Of a DNA stretch of 64,000 nt, positions 7,872 through 16,388 are shown in pieces. A program made the position numbers and the translations under genes. Each line of letters opens with the position of its first letter. Within the stretch, counting starts at the first letter, position 1. This DNA is from RGIG8244 sp045639325 (GTDB taxonomy: Bacteria; Verrucomicrobiota; Lentisphaeria; Victivallales; UBA1829), in the NCBI GenBank assembly GCA_045639325.1, contig JAZUCU010000040.1:1-64000 (forward strand). The letters are read 5' to 3'. A model generated the notes under the pieces. That model ran no database searches. It had not been told where the DNA came from and worked only from the letters and a program-made list of their open reading frames with translations.

Positions 7872-10745
7872 TTATTTCTGATGCTCTGTAACGCCAAGAA
7901 CAACCAGACCGGCATTCGCAGCGAATCCCTGAGCGGCGATTTCCATGTATGTCAGCGGAGAATCACTGAAGATTTCAACGGCAATCACAGGGGCAATACC
8001 TGCCTGCTGTAATTCATCCTGCCATGGAAGATAGTAAAGTACATTCTTCCTTTGATGATAGCCGGAAATATGCCAGCGGAAACTGTCAACAGAATCCGTA
8101 ATCTTCTTGCCGTCAGCTGTCTTTGCAGTAATAAGTGCAACAGGACTGAATTTTTCAATAAAGCCGGAGGCCTGCAGATAAATCACTGCGCAGTTCCGTT
8201 TGCCGGAAAGTTTGATGGTGATTTTGCCGGATGCCGGGGTGCCGGGAACTTTCTTATAGAAATCCAATTTTGCACCGGATTTGATCAACGGTGCCAGCAT
8301 ATTGGAATTCCGATACAAGTGGCGGGTATTATCGTAAAGTCTCATACCGTGACGGGAAAGCGTCAGACAATCCTTTAGGATCGGGAAGTTTCCGATTGTG
8401 GGCAAAGCGTCGCGATTACTGAAACGGGCATCGGTAAGCTGTACGACATCACCTTTGAGAGCAAACTCAGTCCCATAGATGTTGGATCTGGTCGATTTGC
8501 CCCATGCCGGAGTGTAAATGACAAGTTCCTGCGCTCCCCGTGCTTTATTGAGTCCGTTTTTCGTAAAACTGATTGGAACAGGACTGCCCTTGATACCAAA
8601 GGAATAGTTTTTCAACTCTCCTGACTTGCACAATGCAATTAAGTCGGGAACTGTAATGACTTTTTCGTATTCGGATTTACCCTGGAATACTTTCGCTTGC
8701 GAGAAATCAACCGGGATCCCGGAATCTTCTTTGCAAACAGCCTGCAATTGCTTCATTGTGTTCTGATCCGCAGGAATGCCGCCGGAAAGTTCGGCAAAGA
8801 CTGTATTTTTTGCCGCGATTTTCGTGTTGCGGGAATAGAAAAGTTGATCGCAATAATTGTTCAAGCGGTGTTGCTGATAAGGTTTTGCATAGGGATTCCA
8901 TGCATATTCTGCAATGGCAGGGAGTCCGTTATTCTGCCCCGGTTCAGACCAAATCCCGGCAAACACTTTTGCCCCGTATTTGTGTCCTTCCGTAATCAGC
9001 AGACGAGTCGGTTCCGGATCATACCAAGGCATGACCCACAAATCTTTGAAGCCTTTCGAATGAAACTTGCCCAACCATTTCAACGGGCTGAAATCATAAC
9101 GCCAGTAACAGATCGAGACATTTTTATCGACCATATCCAGTAATTTTTCTGCGTCTTTCGGTCCATTGGATTCTTCTCCCGGAGTGCGTGCGGGAACCCA
9201 CATATCCTGACAGACAATGATCTTTGCTCCGCGTTTTTCTGCATATTTTGCAGTGCGGTTCAGAAATTCGGAATAGAAATCAATACATTTTTTTCCGGTA
9301 TACTTTTCCAGCATTGGTGTTTCGGTAAAAAATTCATCCGAACGGATCATGATATATTCCGGATTGTTAAAGACTTCGCAAATTTCATCCAGAACTTCAA
9401 AGAAAATTTTGTAGAACTGGGGATGTCCCACATTCATTGCAGCCGCTTTTACGAGAGCTCCATTGATATTCGGGACTTTTTCCTGGCTGATCGGAAAAAT
9501 CTGATATCCGCTTTTGTAATGTCCGATGGCACTGGTCATGGGATAAACTTTCATTCCCAAACCGGAAGCATAGGCGATTATTTTTTTGATTTCTTCCTGC
9601 GTATGAGAACGGAAGTTTCTCCAAACCAATTCAGGGTGCTTTTTCAATTCCATCCGCCCGCCGAAGTTGATGAATATGGTATTGTAGCCGAGCATTGCCG
9701 CAACGTCAATATGACGATAATATAATTTTCGCCAATCTTTCAACGTTTTGAGGGCAGGGGAAGCACCTTCGATCTGCAACATGAATGCACGGTCAGCAAT
9801 CACGGGGAAATCTTTCATTTCAATTGCCGGAAAGGCAAAACCTTTTTCGGGAACGTTTTTGACCTGTTTTGATTCTACAATACCCATCAATCTGCCTGTG
9901 CCACGGAAGAAGCCTTCCCGGGTTGCCGCTTTGATGGCGATCCCATCTTTTCCGATGGTCAATTCATAATATTCTTGGGAACGATCTTTTTTTGCTGCAA
10001 GAGTCTGATAGGAAATCTTCATGGCGTCTTTTCCGGAAGCGGCACATTCCCAGCCGAGAACCCGTTTCATCCCGGCTGCGAGCCAGTTCAAAGAAGATTC
10101 CGGAACAGCGGCTTTGTTTTCAATATAAAATTTGTTACCTGCATATACGACTTCGCCGTTGTTTTTACATTCCACCGGAGTGGGGATAAAAGCATCTTTG
10201 GATTCTGCTTTGTCACTGTAGCGGTACAAATCTGCTTTGACATCGGTAATATATAATTCGGAATCTTTTACAGCGTAAAAATCAAGCAGAATAAATGACG
10301 TCTTTTTGAGATGGGTGTTGTAGATCTGAAAATCCATAACAACTTGTTGCCAGTTCGGAGTAAGTGTGACAGGATCATGTTTTCTTGAATTGGTCCAGCG
10401 TCTGTTACCGTCGAGAGTCTGTATGCCGAATGTAAATTTGCCTGATCCTTTGACTTTCGCAGTCACGACAACACGGTCACCGCTGACAGCCGGAAATCTT
10501 CCTCTGGTTGCCCAGGAGAATCCACTTTTACCTTTGATTTCCGAAAAATGGATGACGTTTTTTCCGTTTTCTTTGGTGATTGCAACTTTCGGGGCAGGTT
10601 GAAATGCTGCGCCTTTATGGTTCACCCAAGCCGTGCACATGCCTTTATGATTGAGTTTTTCAAAGCCGATATCCAAAGACTGTTTTTCCGCCATAAGAGT
10701 GGAAATAGAGAACAGCAGCAAACAAAGGATGATATGTTTCTTCAT
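7872..10745 (-). CDS. Secreted GH20-like glycosidase with N-terminal carbohydrate-binding-like domain
   Basis: 957 residues from the ATG at 10745, preferred over an upstream TTG because GGAAAG lies 10 bases ahead and the product then begins with a clean signal peptide (MKKHIILCLLLFSISTLMA). Residues about 25-180 look like a beta-sandwich (AKVKGSGKFTFGI), about 190-310 like the alpha/beta domain preceding GH20 barrels, and about 315-640 like a TIM-barrel. An Asp-Glu pair at residues 470-471 (IMIRSDEFF) occupies the place of the GH20 catalytic DE pair. Beta-N-acetylhexosaminidase activity is possible, but the motif around DE is not the classic HxGGDE. It follows a pseudopilin gene by 18 bases. 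Confidence 0.75.
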   Translation of the reverse strand: MKKHIILCLLLFSISTLMAEKQSLDIGFEKLNHKGMCTAWVNHKGAAFQPAPKVAITKENGKNVIHFSEIKGKSGFSWATRGRFPAVSGDRVVVTAKVKGSGKFTFGIQTLDGNRRWTNSRKHDPVTLTPNWQQVVMDFQIYNTHLKKTSFILLDFYAVKDSELYITDVKADLYRYSDKAESKDAFIPTPVECKNNGEVVYAGNKFYIENKAAVPESSLNWLAAGMKRVLGWECAASGKDAMKISYQTLAAKKDRSQEYYELTIGKDGIAIKAATREGFFRGTGRLMGIVESKQVKNVPEKGFAFPAIEMKDFPVIADRAFMLQIEGASPALKTLKDWRKLYYRHIDVAAMLGYNTIFINFGGRMELKKHPELVWRNFRSHTQEEIKKIIAYASGLGMKVYPMTSAIGHYKSGYQIFPISQEKVPNINGALVKAAAMNVGHPQFYKIFFEVLDEICEVFNNPEYIMIRSDEFFTETPMLEKYTGKKCIDFYSEFLNRTAKYAEKRGAKIIVCQDMWVPARTPGEESNGPKDAEKLLDMVDKNVSICYWRYDFSPLKWLGKFHSKGFKDLWVMPWYDPEPTRLLITEGHKYGAKVFAGIWSEPGQNNGLPAIAEYAWNPYAKPYQQHRLNNYCDQLFYSRNTKIAAKNTVFAELSGGIPADQNTMKQLQAVCKEDSGIPVDFSQAKVFQGKSEYEKVITVPDLIALCKSGELKNYSFGIKGSPVPISFTKNGLNKARGAQELVIYTPAWGKSTRSNIYGTEFALKGDVVQLTDARFSNRDALPTIGNFPILKDCLTLSRHGMRLYDNTRHLYRNSNMLAPLIKSGAKLDFYKKVPGTPASGKITIKLSGKRNCAVIYLQASGFIEKFSPVALITAKTADGKKITDSVDSFRWHISGYHQRKNVLYYLPWQDELQQAGIAPVIAVEIFSDSPLTYMEIAAQGFAANAGLVVLGVTEHQK

Positions 10746-10763
10746 ACAACACGCACTTTCCAA

Positions 10764-11450
10764 TTACGGAATGAAATCCAGTTTTTCAATTTTTGTTGCA
10801 TCAAAATTACGCCAGTAAATCAAGCTGCCGCTTGCCTCTGCAATTTCTCTGCCTTTTGAAACGTGTCCATCCCCCATGGCTAAATTTGCCGTCCCCTGAT
10901 GACGGAAAGAAAGGTAGCGAATCGGAGAACCTGCCTTTGTATAATTAATTGCAAAAGGTACACCGCAACCTTCGTTCGCACTGGAAGAGGAATCGCCAAA
11001 CAGGATTTTTCTGGAAGGCTTTTTTACATCAACAATTTTTTTCGGTGATGGTTTTCCTCCAACAAATTCCACACTGATGATTTTGATATTTACTCCGTAA
11101 GAAACCCGGTTGTAATGAAAATAGTTGTCAACAGTATATGCCTGTCCGTCAATAGGCTTTGTTTTCATGCGGCATTCTGTGAAAACCTTTTTATCATTTA
11201 CATAATCGTTCAAGCGCACAAACCATTGCGGTGCAAGCCAACCATCAACAATTGCACAAGGAACATGATCATCATTATCATGCATATACTGCACATTTGC
11301 CATGCCAACCTGACGGATGTTATTCTGACAGGATGAGGTACTGGCAGACGCCCGAGCATTGCCTAATGCCGGTAATAACATTGCTGCAAGGATTGCGATG
11401 ATCGCGATTACAACGAGCAACTCTATCAAGGTGAAGTGTTTTTTTGTCAT
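10764..11450 (-). CDS. Pseudopilin-like protein paired with the GH20-like enzyme
   Basis: 228 residues from the ATG at 11450, which has GGAG 9 bases upstream; an ATG at 11465 would add five residues but puts that ribosome site inside the gene. The N-terminus MTKKHFTLIELLVVIAIIAI is a prepilin signal with Glu+5; the residue before Phe is His, not Gly. After the helix comes SCQNNIRQVGMANVQYMHDN, then a C-terminal H-X9-DG (FRHQGTANLAMGDGH). It is 18 bases upstream of the GH20-like gene in the same operon. No pilus ATPase, prepilin peptidase or secretin gene is nearby. Confidence 0.87.
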   Translation of the reverse strand: MTKKHFTLIELLVVIAIIAILAAMLLPALGNARASASTSSCQNNIRQVGMANVQYMHDNDDHVPCAIVDGWLAPQWFVRLNDYVNDKKVFTECRMKTKPIDGQAYTVDNYFHYNRVSYGVNIKIISVEFVGGKPSPKKIVDVKKPSRKILFGDSSSSANEGCGVPFAINYTKAGSPIRYLSFRHQGTANLAMGDGHVSKGREIAEASGSLIYWRNFDATKIEKLDFIP

Positions 11451-11582
11451 ATTTTTCTTCTCCATATGTTATTATCTTTTGATTAAAATACTGAACATGT
11501 TATGTACTATATAACTGTAAGTTCTTTTTTGCAAATGGTGGATGAAATTTTTTTTGCAAAATTATTTCAGTATACGACATTG

Positions 11583-11626
11583 AAAAAAAAGGCTGTCCGG
11601 TTGGCTTTCCGGACAGCCTTTTTTTT
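11583..11626 (-). terminator. Bidirectional-type terminator downstream of the AIDA-repeat gene
   Basis: A 10-bp stem GGCTGTCCGG / CCGGACAGCC (11591-11600 with 11609-11618) is flanked by eight A and eight T residues. It lies 19 bases past the stop of the minus-strand AIDA-repeat gene. Confidence 0.92.
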
Positions 11627-11644
11627 GGAATGTGATCGCTGGTA

Positions 11645-14600
11645 TTATGCCAGTGTTACTGCGTGCGAGATTGCTCCGTTGGAAATCATCCAGCCGTGAT
11701 AAGTTTCCGTTGCTGCGTTCAACACAACAATATCATCCGTGCCGTCATTGTTGAGGTCCGCAATTCCGGCAATTTCTTCGTTGACTCCAAGGTTGCCGAA
11801 CCAGAAGTTTTCTGCACGCTGACCGTTCGCCATCTGCCAGCCTGCCACACCGGTGCCATCGGACAACAGAACATCATCAATGCCGTCACCGTTGAAGTCG
11901 CCGGAACCCATGACTTCCCAGCCATCGGTAGCGCAACCTGCGTAGGCAACGGTCGGGGCAGCACCGGCTTTGACTGCATTGATATCGCCAGTCAGGAATG
12001 TGAAGACGTCGCCGGACCCGGTGATGGTCACGCCATCGACTGTTTTCGGCATGATATTCTGAAGCATCACGTCATCCACACCGTCGCCGTTGTAATCACC
12101 GACTGAGACAACTTCGTACATGTAGTTCTGTGCGTTGATATCGGCAAGATCGGATGTATCACCTTTCAAGGCATCGCCGGGCTGCCATGTATTGACAAGT
12201 GCGCCAAGCCAGCCGTTGAATGTGGTACCATCCGTTTCACGTCCCCAGATCGGGAGACCGTAATTGAGGGAGACGGACGCATCACCGAATGCGGGCCCTT
12301 GCATGAGTACGCCATGGATGCCGGTACCAGTGAAATCACCGACTGCCAGAATTTCATACCCTTCGCCGACAACACCCAGACAATACTGTTTGTTGTTGAC
12401 TTCATCAAAGGATGTCAGATTATTCTGCATGTAGACATAACCGGATTCTTTTTCCTGCCAGAGCAAACCATCGGTTCCGGATTTATTGAAATCTGCCACA
12501 CCGACCAATTCCCATTTTGAGGGATCGAGGGTGCCGGAGAGCTGCACTTTCATGTATACATTGTGAACATATCCGATACCATCAACCGTCAATTCAAACA
12601 TGCCGCCGACACCATTGAATTTGCCGAATGTAAATACCGGTTCATTTTCAATTACCACGGACCCGTTAGAAACGGTTAAGGTCAAAGCTCCATCGGTTTT
12701 GTTCAATTGATAAGTTACATCGTTATAAGTCAATGCCTTACCATTGACGGTCAGTGAACCGAAACAGGTATCTTGTGTACAGATTGAAATTGAATCTGTA
12801 AATGTCGATGCGCCTTGTGCCAGTTTATACGTTCCTGCCTCCTGATCGGCAGAAACGGTAATGGTATAGGTCGGAGCTCCATAAATCAGTGAAAGATTAT
12901 TGATCAGATAATCATCGGCACTTGTGCGGTCTGCAACAGTAAAGTCGATCATTCCGCCATCATAAACATGTACATAAGCACCGGCACCAAGCTGCAGAGA
13001 ACTGCAATGTTTCCCGCCGGAGTTGATAGCCATGTATCCCCGAGAATTGATTATTGTGTTATCTGCGGTACCGCTGTTCCAGATGTTCATGATACCGTTG
13101 GTGTTGAGGGTTGTGCTGTTGACGGTACCGCCGGAGTAAACATCTATATACCCCAGAGAATTGACGACTGTATTATTTGCGGTCCCTCCGGAAGAAACAC
13201 CCATGCAGCCACGGGTAATGGTATATCCGGAAATAAAAGCATCTTTCATTTCGAATGTCGAACCGTTTGATATTCCTTGAACGTATGTATCCGAAGCAAC
13301 CACAAACAAAAGAGTACCGCCGGACATTGTCGTAATGTTGGTAGCCGTCCCGCCGGAGAAAATGCGCATGGAGCCTGCAGAATTTATTGTTGTACTGTTT
13401 GCTGTACCGCCGGAGGAAACATAAACATATCCCATGGAATCAATGGTTGTGTTGTTTGCTGTCCCCCCGGACCCTATATGCACCCAGGCAGAATGGAGGG
13501 TTGTGTGGTTTGCCGTCCCGCCGGATTTGACCGCGAGAATACCCATGGATTTGATGATTGTATTATCCGCAATTCCACCTTCAATACTCATGTAACCGTT
13601 GTTATTAATGACAGTATCGCTTGCTGTACCGCCTTTCCAGATTGTGAAATAGCCCCCGGCATTGAGGGTTGTGCTGTTAGCTGTTCCATCAGAACTGACA
13701 TCGGCGCTGCCCCCGGAATTGATCGTTGTGCTGTTGGCTGTTCCATCGCTGCAAATATTTATGGAACCTCTTGCATTGATGATTGTGCTATTGGCTGTAC
13801 CACCGGAGATGTACATGGCGCCAAAGTAATTGACGGTAGTGCTGTTCGCCGTTCCGCCACTGGAAACAAACATGGAGTCGTTCCCGCCGGAAACAATTGT
13901 TTCTCCGGTAAAATCTGTTCCCTGTTTGACAAGACTACCACTGGAATAGATTTTTACCTGACTGCCGCCTGCGGATGAACCATCGCTGATAACCAACTGC
14001 AAATTGCCGCTGCTCTGTACCAGAGAATATGTCTTACTTTCGTATGTCAAAGCTGCTCCATTGACGGTCAATGAACCGAAACAGGTATCTTGTGTACAGA
14101 TTGAAATTGAATCTGTAAATGTCGATGCGCCTTGTGCCAGTTTATACGTTCCTGCCTCCTGATCGGCTGAAACGGTAATGGTATAAGTCGGAGCACCTTT
14201 AATCAAAGCGAGATTGTTGATCAGATAATCATCAGTTTTTGTCCGGTCTGCAACGGTAAAGTCGATGATTGCTCCGGAATCAGCATCGACATACGCTCCG
14301 GATTCGATTTGCAAAGTTCCACAATGTTTACCGTCGGATCTGATATACATGGATCCGTTGGAATTGACGGTTGTGTCGTTTGCCGTTGCGCCGGAGGAGA
14401 TGTCCATCCAGCCCCCGTAATTGACGGTTGTACTGTTCGCTGTCCCGCCGGAGTCGATCCATACGTAACCGCTGGAATTGATGATCGTGTTGTTCGCCGT
14501 TGCGCCGGAAGAGATGAACAAATGGCTTCTGGATTTGACGATTGTGTCGTTCGCCGTTCCGCCGGAGGAGATGATCAACTTGCCGTAATTGATAAGGGTT

Positions 14601-16219
14601 GTGCTGTTCGCTGTCCCCCCTGCGTAGATGCACATGCTGCCCCCGTCATTGACAATCGTGTTGTTCGCTGTCCCCCCTGCGTAGATGTACATGTTGCCAT
14701 AGGAATTGACGGTCGTGTTGTTCGCTACGGTATTCGAGTGAACCGTCATTGCACTGCATAGTGTAAAATCATTGATCGTATTGGAAACAAAGGTTACATT
14801 AGCCCCATCTGCAATGTCAATAAATCCTCCATTTTCTTTGATAGACAATGCCGTTCCACCATATTCGATGCACATGCTGCCCCCGTCATTGACGGTCGTG
14901 CTGTTCGCTGTCCCCCCTGCGTAGATGCACATGCTCCCCCTGGAATTGACGACCGTGTTGTTCGCCGTCCCATCGGAAGAGATGCGCACGTAGCCCCATT
15001 TATTGACGGTCGTGTTATTCGCCGTTGCGCCGGAGTTGATGTCCATGCTGCCGTCATTGATAGTCGTGTTATTCGCCGTTGCGCCGGAGGAGATGTACAT
15101 GTAGCCGGAATTGATGGTTGTGCTGTTCGCTGTTGCGCCGGAGGATATGACCAACCAGCCCTCGTAATTGATGGTGTATCCTTCAATGAAGCCATCTTTC
15201 ATTTCGAACGCAGAACCGTTTGATGTGCCCTGGACGTATGTGTCAGGTGCTATCATTATCTCCAGTGTTCCGCCGGACATTACTTCAAGGTTTGTTGCCG
15301 TTGCGCCGGAGGAGATGACCATGCGGCCACCGTCATTGATGGTCGTGTTGTTCGCCGTTGCGCCATAGTCGATGCTCATGCTCCCACTGGAATTGACGAC
15401 CGTGTTGCTCGCCGTCCCACCGGAGATGATGCGAATTTCGCCGGAATTGACTATTGTGTTGTTCGCCGTTGCGCCGGAGAAAATGGTTATGTCGCCGCCG
15501 GAATTGAGCGTTGTACTGTTCGCCGTCCCATCGGGGGAGATCCATATGTCGCCGGCATTGACGGTCGTGTTGTTAGCCGTCCCGCCGGAGGAGATGACCA
15601 TGCTGCCCCAAAGATTAATGACCGTATTGTTCGCTGTCCCATTGGAATGGATGTACATGTAGCCGTCGGAATTAACAGTCGTACTGTTAGCTGTCCCGCC
15701 GGAGGAGATGACCATGTATCCGCTGGTGACGGTTGTATTGTTTGCGGTTCCACCGGAGGAGATGAATATGTAGCCGTGGTTGCTGATGGCTGTGTTGTTT
15801 GCGGTTCCACCGGAGAAAATGGTTATGTAACCGGAATCGGCGGTTGTATTGTTTGCCGTTCCACCGGATGAGATGACCATGTATCCGCTGGTGACGGTTG
15901 TATTGTTTGCGGTTCCACCGGAGGAGATGAATATGTCGCCGTCATTGACGGTCGTGCTGTTCGCCGTCCCACCGGGGGAGATGAACATGAGGCTGTAATT
16001 GATCGTGTCGTTTGCTGTGCCGCCGGAGAAAATGGTTATGTAACCGCCGTAATTATTGGTAGTATTGTTAGCCGTTCCACCGGAGGAGATGTACAGGAAG
16101 CCTTCTTGATTGACGGTAGTGCTGTTAGCGGTTCCACCGGAGGAGATGAACATGGAGTCTCCATAGCCGAGATTTATTCCGGTGCTGACTATTCCATTAG
16201 AAACATGATACGAACTCAT
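11645..16219 (-). CDS. Giant AIDA-type strand-loop-strand repeat protein with C-terminal FG-GAP/VCBS-like repeats
   Basis: 1524 residues. About forty 18-20 residue repeats of the form (Y/V)ISSGGTANNTTVNSGG fill most of residues 1-1190 in two blocks, as in AIDA-I-like passenger domains that fold into beta-solenoids and are often O-heptosylated. Each block ends in a matching module containing FTVADRT, LINNL and CTQDTCFGSLTVNG. Residues about 1200-1524 hold several calcium-binding-like repeats (DYNGDGVDD, DFNGDGIDD, DLNNDGTDD). There is no signal peptide (starts MSSYHVSNGIVS) and no C-terminal beta-barrel, so it is not a classic autotransporter; type I-like export by a C-terminal signal is possible. 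An adhesin or surface-layer role is inferred. Confidence 0.85.
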   Translation of the reverse strand: MSSYHVSNGIVSTGINLGYGDSMFISSGGTANSTTVNQEGFLYISSGGTANNTTNNYGGYITIFSGGTANDTINYSLMFISPGGTANSTTVNDGDIFISSGGTANNTTVTSGYMVISSGGTANNTTADSGYITIFSGGTANNTAISNHGYIFISSGGTANNTTVTSGYMVISSGGTANSTTVNSDGYMYIHSNGTANNTVINLWGSMVISSGGTANNTTVNAGDIWISPDGTANSTTLNSGGDITIFSGATANNTIVNSGEIRIISGGTASNTVVNSSGSMSIDYGATANNTTINDGGRMVISSGATATNLEVMSGGTLEIMIAPDTYVQGTSNGSAFEMKDGFIEGYTINYEGWLVISSGATANSTTINSGYMYISSGATANNTTINDGSMDINSGATANNTTVNKWGYVRISSDGTANNTVVNSRGSMCIYAGGTANSTTVNDGGSMCIEYGGTALSIKENGGFIDIADGANVTFVSNTINDFTLCSAMTVHSNTVANNTTVNSYGNMYIYAGGTANNTIVNDGGSMCIYAGGTANSTTLINYGKLIISSGGTANDTIVKSRSHLFISSGATANNTIINSSGYVWIDSGGTANSTTVNYGGWMDISSGATANDTTVNSNGSMYIRSDGKHCGTLQIESGAYVDADSGAIIDFTVADRTKTDDYLINNLALIKGAPTYTITVSADQEAGTYKLAQGASTFTDSISICTQDTCFGSLTVNGAALTYESKTYSLVQSSGNLQLVISDGSSAGGSQVKIYSSGSLVKQGTDFTGETIVSGGNDSMFVSSGGTANSTTVNYFGAMYISGGTANSTIINARGSINICSDGTANSTTINSGGSADVSSDGTANSTTLNAGGYFTIWKGGTASDTVINNNGYMSIEGGIADNTIIKSMGILAVKSGGTANHTTLHSAWVHIGSGGTANNTTIDSMGYVYVSSGGTANSTTINSAGSMRIFSGGTATNITTMSGGTLLFVVASDTYVQGISNGSTFEMKDAFISGYTITRGCMGVSSGGTANNTVVNSLGYIDVYSGGTVNSTTLNTNGIMNIWNSGTADNTIINSRGYMAINSGGKHCSSLQLGAGAYVHVYDGGMIDFTVADRTSADDYLINNLSLIYGAPTYTITVSADQEAGTYKLAQGASTFTDSISICTQDTCFGSLTVNGKALTYNDVTYQLNKTDGALTLTVSNGSVVIENEPVFTFGKFNGVGGMFELTVDGIGYVHNVYMKVQLSGTLDPSKWELVGVADFNKSGTDGLLWQEKESGYVYMQNNLTSFDEVNNKQYCLGVVGEGYEILAVGDFTGTGIHGVLMQGPAFGDASVSLNYGLPIWGRETDGTTFNGWLGALVNTWQPGDALKGDTSDLADINAQNYMYEVVSVGDYNGDGVDDVMLQNIMPKTVDGVTITGSGDVFTFLTGDINAVKAGAAPTVAYAGCATDGWEVMGSGDFNGDGIDDVLLSDGTGVAGWQMANGQRAENFWFGNLGVNEEIAGIADLNNDGTDDIVVLNAATETYHGWMISNGAISHAVTLA
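12741..12880. repeat. Copy 1 of a 140-bp near-identical direct repeat inside the AIDA-repeat gene
   Basis: This segment matches 14058-14197 with only about four differences. It encodes the module end that includes ICTQDTCFGSLTVNG. The high DNA identity compared with the more diverged flanking repeats points to recent duplication or gene conversion. Confidence 0.9.
12980..16200 (-). repeat. AIDA strand-loop-strand repeat region (about 54-60 bp units)
   Basis: The coding strand contains about forty units whose translated core is SSGGTANNTTVN or close variants; on the plus strand they appear as recurring TTCCGCCGGAGGAGATG-like stretches. Two blocks are separated by the module that contains the 14058-14197 repeat. 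Units vary in sequence and length (17-20 codons), unlike a CRISPR array. Confidence 0.9.
14058..14197. repeat. Copy 2 of the 140-bp direct repeat inside the AIDA-repeat gene
   Basis: Partner of 12741-12880, about four mismatches over 140 bases, same orientation and same reading frame. Recombination between the two would remove 1317 bases (439 codons) without breaking the frame. Confidence 0.9.
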
Positions 16220-16265
16220 ATTGTTTGTTCCTCTTTTATGGATTATATTTATTTGTATTTTTCAT

Positions 16266-16294
16266 AATGTATCACGGAATGATAAATATTTCAA
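16266..16294 (-). promoter_or_regulatory. Probable promoter of the AIDA-repeat gene
   Basis: On the minus strand, -35 TTGAAA (16294-16289), a 17-base spacer and -10 TACATT (16271-16266), about 47 bases before the start codon. Confidence 0.6.
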
Positions 16295-16330
16295 ATGGAA
16301 ACTGGCTTTTTATACATTATTTTGGCAAAC

Positions 16331-16362
16331 AAAAAAAGGCTGCCCGAAAACTCCGGGCAGCC
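16331..16362 (-). terminator. Terminator of the GntR / glycosidase-like / SGNH operon
   Basis: A 9-bp stem GGCTGCCCG / CGGGCAGCC (16338-16346 with 16354-16362); read on the minus strand it ends in seven T residues (16337-16331). It lies 26 bases after the SGNH stop codon. Confidence 0.92.
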
Positions 16363-16388
16363 TTGGGATTCCGTTGGCAGAAATCAGA

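Noticed and set aside
12980..16200. Regular repeats as a CRISPR array
   Set aside because: Units are 54-60 bases without constant repeat and unique spacer, stay in frame and encode AIDA-type repeats; no cas genes nearby.
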